From an uncultured bacterium (GTDB lineage Bacteria; Actinomycetota; Coriobacteriia; Coriobacteriales; Coriobacteriaceae), in the NCBI GenBank assembly GCA_905214425.1, contig CAJMLY010000009.1, forward strand, positions 1 through 64,000: a stretch of 64,000 nucleotides of DNA. Direction: 5' to 3'. Below, one piece after another: positions 58,010-64,000 of the stretch (its first letter is position 1; the number at the start of each line of letters is the position of its first letter). The position numbers and the translations under genes are program-made. The notes beneath the pieces are model-generated. The model did no database searches. It had not been told where the DNA came from and worked only from the letters and a program-made list of their open reading frames with translations.

Positions 58010-58336
58010 ATGGATTATCTCATTATTGAGGTTGAGACACTTTTGCTTAAGACCGGGAAAACAAATGCCGATCTAATAAGAGCGACTGGGCATACGCCAG
58101 CTAACATTTCTAAAATCCGTAATGCAAAAATTAAGGCCATACGCTTGAAGACATTGCTCGATATCTGTGTTGAGTTGGATTGTCAGCCGGGAGATTTGAT
58201 CCGTCGCGTGAGTGAAATAGAACTTGAGGAACTTACCATCGCGCGTGCGCGGAATAAGATTTTGCAAAGACGCAATTCCGACCCCTCCGAGATGTTGCCC
58301 ACAGAGGTTTACGTAGTAGATCTTTCTAAGGAATAA
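58010..58336 (+). CDS. HTH regulator (Cro/C1-type, YozG-like)
   Basis: A 108-residue DNA-binding protein. A helix-turn-helix spans about residues 14-50 (LIRATGHTPANISKIRNAKIKAI then LKTLLDICVELDCQPGDLI), close to small Cro-like regulators that accompany DUF2975 proteins. A 40-residue charged tail follows. The start is ATG 58010 behind AGGTGAT. It ends 170 bases before the small Cys-rich peptide gene, and the palindrome at that gene's promoter (58448-58466) is a possible binding site. That link is an inference from position only. Confidence 0.75.
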   Translation: MDYLIIEVETLLLKTGKTNADLIRATGHTPANISKIRNAKIKAIRLKTLLDICVELDCQPGDLIRRVSEIELEELTIARARNKILQRRNSDPSEMLPTEVYVVDLSKE

Positions 58337-58380
58337 CAAAACAGAATAAGAAGACAAGAAGACAAACACGTATACATGCA

Positions 58381-58412
58381 AGGCTCCTACCGCAAACGAT
58401 CGGTAGGAGCCT
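58381..58412 (+). terminator. Terminator after the HTH gene
   Basis: AGGCTCCTACCG (58381-58392) pairs perfectly with CGGTAGGAGCCT (58401-58412). The following TAAATTATT gives a weak run. Confidence 0.8.
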
Positions 58413-58434
58413 TAAATTATTCGAAAAATAGTTC

Positions 58435-58466
58435 TTGAAAACATAAGGTTATCGATATACGATAAC
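58435..58466 (+). promoter_or_regulatory. Promoter with palindromic operator for the peptide gene
   Basis: TTGAAA (58435-58440), 17 bases, then TACGAT (58458-58463) form a good promoter. GTTATCG-ATATA-CGATAAC (58448-58466) is a perfect palindrome across the -10, so a bound regulator would block transcription. The peptide start is 40 bases downstream. Confidence 0.65.
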
Positions 58467-58505
58467 GGGGTATTAAAACAGACGATAAATCGAAAGGAGG
58501 TAATT

Positions 58506-58619
58506 ATGAACTGGGTAATCGATCCATGCAGCAACGTGCAGGGTGGTGGCAGTGGTGGCTGCCGCAATTACCACCCGTGTTCGCGCTGTAGCTGTTTTGG
58601 CGTATATGTTCATTTCTAG
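58506..58619 (+). CDS. Cys-rich RiPP precursor peptide (candidate)
   Basis: A 37-residue peptide with five cysteines at positions 8, 19, 25, 28 and 30. Residues 1-12 read MNWVIDPCSNVQ, then a Gly-rich run GGGSGG (13-18), then CRNYHPCSRCSCFG (19-32) and a hydrophobic end VYVHF. AAAGGAGG five bases before ATG 58506 is the best ribosome site in the area, and the gene has its own promoter and a following terminator, so it should be strongly expressed. Its place before an ABC immunity set, a radical SAM/SPASM enzyme and an exporter makes it the probable substrate. If cleavage follows the double glycine at 17-18, the core is 19 residues with four cysteines. No homologue is known to me. Confidence 0.7.
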   Translation: MNWVIDPCSNVQGGGSGGCRNYHPCSRCSCFGVYVHF

Positions 58620-58659
58620 CAAGGCGAACGTTAATGCTGGTTAAGACAGCAGGGGGTAA

Positions 58660-58705
58660 GCAGCGTGGTCGATAACTGCCATCCGTCGGCCGCGCTGCCT
58701 TTTTT
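58660..58705 (+). terminator. Partial terminator between peptide and transporter genes
   Basis: GCAGCGTGGTCG (58660-58671) pairs with CGGCCGCGCTGC (58687-58698) using two G-T pairs, followed by six Ts. This arrangement usually makes precursor mRNA abundant and lets some transcripts read on into the maturation genes. Confidence 0.78.
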
Positions 58706-58722
58706 AATGAGGTTCATGAGAC

Positions 58723-59451
58723 ATGGGTAATGCGATTTCAATCAAGGATCTATCAAAGCGCTACGGCAAAAACTGGGCGTTGTCTGATGTTTCATTTGAT
58801 ATAGCTGAGGGTGAAGTGTGCGCTCTCGTTGGAGAGAACGGCGCGGGGAAGAGTACATTGATCGATATTCTCCTCGGCTTGCTAAAGGCAACAAAAGGCT
58901 CAGTCAGTTTTTTCGGTGAGTCTGGGAGAACAAGTCTGGCAAAAGCACGCAGAAATATCGGATTCGTCCCCGACGGCTGTGGGGCATTCTTGAACTTAAC
59001 CGGTCGAGAAAACTTGACCTCACGCTGTATCGAGTGGGGACTGCCGAAAAGTGAAGTCAATCGAGTGCTTGCTGCCGTTGGTCTAGAAAATGCAGCAGAT
59101 GTATCGGTAAAACAATACTCGCTCGGCATGAAGCGCCGCCTGGACATTGGAACGGCTCTTCTGGGTAACCCGCGACTACTCATCATGGATGAACCGATTA
59201 ACGGGCTCGATCCAGTGGGTGTGATTGAGGTGCGCGATCTTCTGCTGTCATTGAAGGACAGGCGGGATAAAACGGTGCTCATTTCAAGCCATAACCTAGA
59301 TGAACTGGAGAAAGTCGCGACATCTTTCGCTTTTCTCCATCAAGGCAGACTTCTCGTTAAGGAAGAAAACTCCTACAAAGACCGAAGTCTGGAAAAGCGG
59401 TTTTTGGATTTGATCGGGGAGGCAGATAATGCAACTTATGCGACTGATTAG
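58723..59451 (+). CDS. ABC transporter ATP-binding protein (BcrA/LanF-like, probable immunity)
   Basis: A 242-residue ABC ATPase. Walker A is GENGAGKST (residues 37-45). The signature is the BcrA-style YSLGMKRRLDIG instead of LSGGQ. Walker B is LLIMDEPINGLD, and the switch histidine is in ISSHNLDEL. This class powers two-gene permeases that push antimicrobial peptides away from the producer membrane (bacitracin BcrAB, lantibiotic LanFEG). The two next genes are such permeases and overlap it by 23 bases. ATGAGG lies before ATG 58723. It probably protects the producer, though export of the peptide is possible. Confidence 0.88.
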   Translation: MGNAISIKDLSKRYGKNWALSDVSFDIAEGEVCALVGENGAGKSTLIDILLGLLKATKGSVSFFGESGRTSLAKARRNIGFVPDGCGAFLNLTGRENLTSRCIEWGLPKSEVNRVLAAVGLENAADVSVKQYSLGMKRRLDIGTALLGNPRLLIMDEPINGLDPVGVIEVRDLLLSLKDRRDKTVLISSHNLDELEKVATSFAFLHQGRLLVKEENSYKDRSLEKRFLDLIGEADNATYATD

Positions 59452-60232
59452 ATGCGAAGCCCGCCGATTGCTCAGAAACCCAGCCTTTTTCGTGTTGTTG
59501 ATCTGGGGAATTTGGATTGTTAAAGATGTCTGTAATCCAAATATGTACGGAACTTATGGAACATCTGATTTAGGGGGAGTTGGCAAACAGATTGGTTTCT
59601 TTGCAAACATCCTCGACAAGAGTGATCCGGCTGGTTCGGCGGTTCGGACGGCACTATTCATGACCTACGAGTGGTTTTTCGTTCTAGTAGGATGCATTGT
59701 TATTTCCTGTGCTATGGATTATCAAAGCAGGTCTTCAGAAGTGACGTATGCAAAAGGTGCGGGTATAGCAAAGGCCGTTGTCGCAAAGTGGCTTGTTCTG
59801 ACGATTGCAACCTCAACATCGTTTAGCCTGTTTTCGGGATTCACTCTCTTCAAATCTCCGCTTGGCTGTTATGTGGACGGGCAAGTGTTTCTTAATCGAT
59901 ACCTGCCCGTGTTGCTTTTGATTGATCTAATTTTGGCTGCATTGGTGGCTCAGTCGATGGCAGTTTTCTATTTACTTAGAAATGCACCGCTTAGCATTAT
60001 GTTGGTGTTGGTCGGGACGCTGCTTGCCTCCGATGAATATACGCTGGTGGTCTTTTCCAATCACGCATCGACGCAAATTCCCTGGTGGCTCTCCGTCGGA
60101 CCATACCTACGCCATCTTGGAAATCTGTGCTTTCAAGGCCTAACTATTAACCAGATCATTCTGTTCGCTGTTATTTGCACCGTTGTTTCGTTGTGGCTTG
60201 GGGCCATGGGGATCAAAACGAGGAGGGGGTAA
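59429..60232 (+). CDS. ABC-2-type permease, first subunit
   Basis: A 267-residue membrane protein with six helices. It starts RLIRCEARRLLRNPAFFVLL, a typical LanE/BcrB-like cytoplasmic entry. Helices fall near residues 18-35, 79-98, 121-143, 156-176, 186-203 and 243-260. The first outside loop is long (about 36-78), as in immunity permeases. The start ATG 59429 lies inside the end of the ATPase gene, with GGGGAGG upstream. It would pair with the next permease to form the channel for the ATPase. Codon use is A+T rich like its neighbours. Confidence 0.8.
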   Translation: MQLMRLIRCEARRLLRNPAFFVLLIWGIWIVKDVCNPNMYGTYGTSDLGGVGKQIGFFANILDKSDPAGSAVRTALFMTYEWFFVLVGCIVISCAMDYQSRSSEVTYAKGAGIAKAVVAKWLVLTIATSTSFSLFSGFTLFKSPLGCYVDGQVFLNRYLPVLLLIDLILAALVAQSMAVFYLLRNAPLSIMLVLVGTLLASDEYTLVVFSNHASTQIPWWLSVGPYLRHLGNLCFQGLTINQIILFAVICTVVSLWLGAMGIKTRRG

Positions 60233-60234
60233 AA

Positions 60235-61044
60235 ATGCGCTACAAAGAAATGATCAAGGCTGAAGCCTATCGAGTTATGAAGAGCAAAATGCCTCTTCTG
60301 CTGATTGCGGCAGGTTTCGTGCTCGCATTGCTTTATTCTGTGTCTTATGAACCATGGAGAGCCTACGGAACGAGCGATTGGCTTGGCGACGGCATCATGG
60401 GCTTCTTTCCAAACCCACAATATGGTTTTAAAGGAATTCCGGGAGACCTCGTTAAGGATGGAGCTCGCTACCTTTCCACTGTGGCACCGCTTGCCCATTC
60501 TCTGTTCTTTCCTATTGTTGCTGTTCTCGTCATCGGCTATGCGTTTCGAACTCCGATAACGGGATCTCAATGGCTTGTTTCCTATGCAAGGGGAATGAAA
60601 ACAGTACAGTTGTTGGTTGCAAGGACTCTTGTCTCGATTGTCGCGCTTGTCGGTGGTTTTGTCCTCTTTTCGATACTCGTTAGTGTGGTCCAAAGTGCGT
60701 GTGGCATAGGAATGACGATGGATGTGATCGGAGAGTTTCTACTTCGACTGTCCCTTGCTGCCTTGATTTGCACAACGTTATGTCTGCTGCTCGTCCTGGC
60801 CATCTCGCTCTTTGGAAATGGCGCGTTCGTTCTATCGTTCATCATCTTGCTGCTTTATTTGGGGTACGGGAATGCAAATATGCCACTGCACTTGACATGG
60901 CTCGCAACCCTTGCGTCCCCGCGATCAATTCAATTCATCGTGCCGGGGACGTTGCTATTTGTAGTGCTGGCAACAGTCGCCCCCATTGTCATCCTTGGAC
61001 TTTGTTGGGCCATCAAGGGTGCCATCAGAAAACGGAGCATATAA
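60235..61044 (+). CDS. ABC-2-type permease, second subunit
   Basis: A 269-residue membrane protein like the preceding one in layout: six helices, a long first outside loop (AYGTSDWLGDGIMGFFPN) and a Pro/Lys-rich inner start MIKAEAYRVMKSKMPLLLIA. The shared AYGTSDWLG and YGTYGTSDLGG stretches in the two permeases point to an old duplication. The start is ATG 60235 with AGGAGGGGG upstream, two bases after the first permease. Its stop abuts the maturase start. A heteromeric ABC-2 immunity transporter (LanFEG-like) is the best fit. Confidence 0.8.
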   Translation: MRYKEMIKAEAYRVMKSKMPLLLIAAGFVLALLYSVSYEPWRAYGTSDWLGDGIMGFFPNPQYGFKGIPGDLVKDGARYLSTVAPLAHSLFFPIVAVLVIGYAFRTPITGSQWLVSYARGMKTVQLLVARTLVSIVALVGGFVLFSILVSVVQSACGIGMTMDVIGEFLLRLSLAALICTTLCLLLVLAISLFGNGAFVLSFIILLLYLGYGNANMPLHLTWLATLASPRSIQFIVPGTLLFVVLATVAPIVILGLCWAIKGAIRKRSI

Positions 61045-62331
61045 ATGAAAGAGTCTGAATTTAACGTTATTGAAGAGAACGATGTGAACGGTATCACTAT
61101 CTACAATACCCGGTCTGGTGGTGTTCTCGACCTTGACGCTGCGCACATGAATAAACTGAATTTATTTCGCAAGGGTGCCGCTGCCTTAGATGGTGATTTC
61201 GAAGAGGCCCTTAAGATAGGCGGCATGTTGGTAGACGACGATGTTGACGAGCGGCGACTGTTGATGCTCGAGAGCCTGTCGGCAAGGTTTGCAAATGACT
61301 ATTTAGGACTGACGATTGCTCCAACGCTGGCGTGCAACTTTAGGTGCCCCTACTGCTATGAAAAGGGCTGCTCGCACCCCACTATGTCAGAGGAAACAAT
61401 GACGGATGTCGCAACGTTTGTGCGTTCCGGCTATTCCGGGATCAACGATCTTCACGTTGACTGGTATGGAGGCGAGCCCTTACTTTGCGTGGATATGATT
61501 GAGCGACTGACAAAAGAACTGAGAGGAGCGATTAGGCCAGGCGCCACTTATTCTGCCGGAATGGTAACGAACGGATATCTCTTGACGCGAGAAATTGCTC
61601 AAAAGCTTGCTGATTGTCAGGTCGGTTCGGTTCAAATCACTATCGATGGCTCAAAGAGGGATCATGATTCGCGGAGGGTCCCGGCCGACGGTCGTCCGAC
61701 ATATGATGCCATTATCGACAATATAATCTCATGTGCCGATGTTCTTCAGATTACCATTCGCGTGAATGTCGATGAGTCCAATAGCAAAGAGGTCGATGCG
61801 TTGATTGACGAGCTTGACGCTAAAGGGCTTCGCGGTAAAGTCGCGATTTATCTTGCTGCGGTCGACAATGTTAACGATACTTGCTCAAATGACATTCATT
61901 GTTTTTCTCAGCGTGGATTCTCTCAAGTTGAAACGTTCTTTATGGATAAAGCTAGCGAGCGCGGATTCAACGTTATTCCGTTTACGCCGTATGAACCAGG
62001 CGTCTGCTGTGCGGTTTCCCTTAATTCGTTTGTCATCGATCCGCTTGGTAGACTTTTTAAATGTTGGGATGAGGTTGGCAAGGGCGAGTGCGCCGTTGGA
62101 AATGTTCGAGAAGGTGTGAAAGCTAATTCGAACTATTTGAAATGGATGGAGTATTTACCAAACGACCCAGTATGTGGCGAGTGTGTAATGTTTCCGGCTT
62201 GTATGGGCGGATGTCCCCACGCCGCGATGGAGGGCCAGAGAAAATGCGCGAGCGTTAAATTCAATGCCAGGCAGAGAATGCGGTTGGCTTGTAATTATCA
62301 GTATTCGCATAAGGCAAATCACGATGTTTAG
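61045..62331 (+). CDS. Radical SAM/SPASM peptide maturase
   Basis: A 428-residue radical SAM enzyme. The [4Fe-4S]-SAM motif is CNFRCPYC (C97, C101, C104). HVDWYGGEPLLC is the GGE motif. The C-terminal SPASM region has C321-C322, C340 and C377-x2-C380-x5-C386-x3-C390, enough for two auxiliary clusters. The N-terminal 80 residues (YNTRSGGVLDLDAAHMNK onward) resemble the peptide-binding lead-in of SPASM maturases. Such enzymes form thioether or C-C links in ribosomal peptides. The only small Cys-rich peptide nearby is at 58506. It overlaps the exporter by eight bases. The exact linkage type cannot be read. Confidence 0.88.
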   Translation: MKESEFNVIEENDVNGITIYNTRSGGVLDLDAAHMNKLNLFRKGAAALDGDFEEALKIGGMLVDDDVDERRLLMLESLSARFANDYLGLTIAPTLACNFRCPYCYEKGCSHPTMSEETMTDVATFVRSGYSGINDLHVDWYGGEPLLCVDMIERLTKELRGAIRPGATYSAGMVTNGYLLTREIAQKLADCQVGSVQITIDGSKRDHDSRRVPADGRPTYDAIIDNIISCADVLQITIRVNVDESNSKEVDALIDELDAKGLRGKVAIYLAAVDNVNDTCSNDIHCFSQRGFSQVETFFMDKASERGFNVIPFTPYEPGVCCAVSLNSFVIDPLGRLFKCWDEVGKGECAVGNVREGVKANSNYLKWMEYLPNDPVCGECVMFPACMGGCPHAAMEGQRKCASVKFNARQRMRLACNYQYSHKANHDV

Positions 62332-63955
62332 ATTTTGGAAGATATATCTCCTCCATAAGCCAAGGCTTTATGTCTATCTGCTTCTCGATGTCTTGTCTCA
62401 GCTGTGCAGCCTTGCTGAACCATATCTGTTGGGACTGACTGTAAATGTGCTGGCGGCAAAAAATGTCCTCGGTATTAGTTTGCGGACGCTAGTCTTATGT
62501 ATTTTCGCGATTGGCGTGGTCGCCATTGTGGGTTCGGTGTTGGCCTATTGGACTTCCCTAATCTATGTCGACCTTCAAGCGCATGCGGGATATCAACTTA
62601 ACGCTGACACACTTGAACACGTCAAGCGTTTGCCCCGGAAGTTTTTCATCGGATTTGATGCGGGCTATTATAATCAGCAAATCAATCACGATTCAAACGA
62701 CCTCATAATATTCGGAATAACATCGGCGTCAAATATCATTGGCGGTGTTGCAACGATTATCTGTTCCTTGATTATGTTGATGAATATAAACATTGCGATG
62801 GCGATTGCCTGTCTAGCCTGCATCGTTACGGGGGCAGTAGTTTATCGATTGTTTAGCGGGCTGCTGTTCAATCGAGGCTTTGAGTTTCAAGAAAAGACCG
62901 CTGCTTTCTATGGGACTCTCCAGAGCCAGCTGGAGAGCGTCTCCTTTCTTCGTCGCCATTCATTATTTGATTTCTATTCCTTGAGGCTGCAGAAGGCTTT
63001 CGATGGTCTTTATCCAGCTATATTGGCTAACCAAAAAGCCGGATCACGGTTCGAACTTGCGAATCAGTTGATTTTTTCCTTTGCGCAGTTCTGTTTGCTC
63101 GCGATTGGAGGCTGTGAGATTGTCGCAGGTAAAATGCCGGTTGGTTTTCTGCTGACGGCATTGAGCTATTATTCGAGCGCCAATTCCGCTCTGGTGAACT
63201 TGCTTTCTTGGGGCAAAAGCTACCAGGCGAGCAAGGTGAGCGCCCAACGCCTTAAGCGCCTTTGGGCAATGGATGAAGAGGCGAACGGTTCTGTCCGCAT
63301 TGGTTCTCCTGTTTCACTTGTGTGCAAGGGCCTGTCGATTTGTCGCCCTGATACCGATCGAATCATAGATTATCCAGAGCTCATCTCGCTTAATCGAGGA
63401 GTCTTATACGGCGTGTCGGGCGCAAACGGAAGCGGGAAAAGCACGCTTCTCGATGGCATAGCTGGTCTATATCCCGATGATTGCGTTGGGACTATTGCTT
63501 ATGACGAGGTTGATTTGAGCCAGATTGATTCTATAAATCTACGCTCGTATGTCGTTGGTATTGCCGAGCAAGAACCTGATATCGTTAACGGAACACTCAG
63601 AGAGAATCTGACGCTACTCGCGGGCGATAATTGTCCAATTCTTGAAGTCGGGCGACTTGTAGACCAGTTTGGTCTGACCAAACTGGTCTCAACACTTCCC
63701 AATGGTCTTGATGGGGTGCTGGACGAGCAAAACCATAATATATCGGGTGGTGAGAAGCAGAAGATTGCGATTATTCGTGTATTGCTTAAGGACTCACCCG
63801 TCATGTTATTCGATGAACCGACGTCGGCGCTTGACGGAGCGAGTAGGTCAGCGTTCATTGATATTCTGCAACAGAAGAAAGAGGATCATATAGTGGTTGT
63901 TGTCTCGCATGATCCCGAGTTGCTTGAGGCTTGCGACGAAGTGATTGAGCTGTAG
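62324..63955 (+). CDS. ABC exporter (membrane plus ATPase domains)
   Basis: A 543-residue half-transporter. Six helices in the first 320 residues (LLLDVLSQLCSLAEPYLLG onward) are followed by an ABC domain with Walker A GANGSGKST (about 366), signature ISGGEKQKI and Walker B VMLFDEPTSALDG. No C39 peptidase is present at the N-terminus, so it cannot cut a double-glycine leader itself. The start is ATG 62324, inside the maturase gene end, with AAGGC as a weak site. It would export the mature peptide. Leader removal, if any, must use a protease outside the window. Only 45 bases follow before the window ends. Confidence 0.88.
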   Translation: MFRFWKIYLLHKPRLYVYLLLDVLSQLCSLAEPYLLGLTVNVLAAKNVLGISLRTLVLCIFAIGVVAIVGSVLAYWTSLIYVDLQAHAGYQLNADTLEHVKRLPRKFFIGFDAGYYNQQINHDSNDLIIFGITSASNIIGGVATIICSLIMLMNINIAMAIACLACIVTGAVVYRLFSGLLFNRGFEFQEKTAAFYGTLQSQLESVSFLRRHSLFDFYSLRLQKAFDGLYPAILANQKAGSRFELANQLIFSFAQFCLLAIGGCEIVAGKMPVGFLLTALSYYSSANSALVNLLSWGKSYQASKVSAQRLKRLWAMDEEANGSVRIGSPVSLVCKGLSICRPDTDRIIDYPELISLNRGVLYGVSGANGSGKSTLLDGIAGLYPDDCVGTIAYDEVDLSQIDSINLRSYVVGIAEQEPDIVNGTLRENLTLLAGDNCPILEVGRLVDQFGLTKLVSTLPNGLDGVLDEQNHNISGGEKQKIAIIRVLLKDSPVMLFDEPTSALDGASRSAFIDILQQKKEDHIVVVVSHDPELLEACDEVIEL

Positions 63956-64000
63956 ACGCCGGAAGGTTAGCCCATTTGAGTCTTAATTTCTGCCATGGTG

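Noticed and set aside
58633..58674. A 13-codon open frame (MLVKTAGGKQRGR) as a second peptide gene
   Set aside because: It has no ribosome site and runs into the terminator stem; it does not look like a precursor.
62324..63955. The exporter as a peptidase-containing (C39) bacteriocin transporter
   Set aside because: The chain begins directly with the membrane domain; there is no N-terminal Cys-protease domain.

Overview
The window looks like a chromosome segment of a Gram-positive, high-G+C gut actinobacterium of the class Coriobacteriia, most like Collinsella. This is an inference from gene content and codon style; no database was searched. Supporting signs are the very long fused 2-hydroxyacyl-CoA dehydratase activase, the AmaP/DUF2273/Asp23 trio, a Lys-type MurE, a Veg-ispE pair, a LysRS with an extra tRNA-binding tail, and many intergenic hairpins around a GGGACAGG loop.

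Layout. 1-7.8 kb: a TetR-type regulator with two palindromic operators, a 1593-residue activase/dehydratase protein, a 3-hydroxyacyl-CoA dehydrogenase and a decayed aryl sulfotransferase. 8-14.7 kb: DUF389 and OPT membrane proteins on the minus strand, then coaX, a dCMP-deaminase-like gene, a NifU-type gene and lgt. 14.8-22.3 kb: a large membrane protein, YebC, the AmaP-DUF2273-Asp23 envelope-stress operon, a YitT protein and a zinc-ribbon membrane protein. 22.4-25.7 kb: two divergent hydrolases. 25.7-29.1 kb: groES-groEL set among large gene-free palindromes. 29.1-33.5 kb: an FMN riboswitch driving a complete riboflavin ECF transporter (RibU, fused ATPases, EcfT), then two tandem flavin-binding-type proteins. 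33.6-38.7 kb: argC-argJ-argB-argD behind a candidate ArgR site. 38.7-39.3 kb: tRNA-Val with a duplicated 3' end. 39.5-57.3 kb: housekeeping genes asnB, murE, a HAD hydrolase, murI, rph, rdgB, dtd, veg, ispE, tRNA-Pro, tatA, greA, lysS, a ThrE-type exporter, a DUF2798 protein and clpC.

From about 57.4 kb to the end the DNA is visibly more A+T rich and carries what looks like an acquired peptide natural-product cluster. It has a DUF2975/HTH pair and a palindromic promoter, then a 37-residue five-cysteine peptide gene with a strong ribosome site. A terminator follows, then a BcrA-type ABC ATPase with two permeases (probable immunity), a radical SAM/SPASM maturase and an ABC exporter. The simplest reading is a ribosomally made, radical-SAM-modified Cys-rich peptide (RiPP) with its immunity and export genes. 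This is the most interesting system in the window.

A second theme is unexplained intergenic structure. Several 80-210 bp palindromes are unrelated in sequence, and a hairpin family keeps its loop while its stem varies. Five of the six hairpins in that family start at, or within a few bases of, a stop codon.
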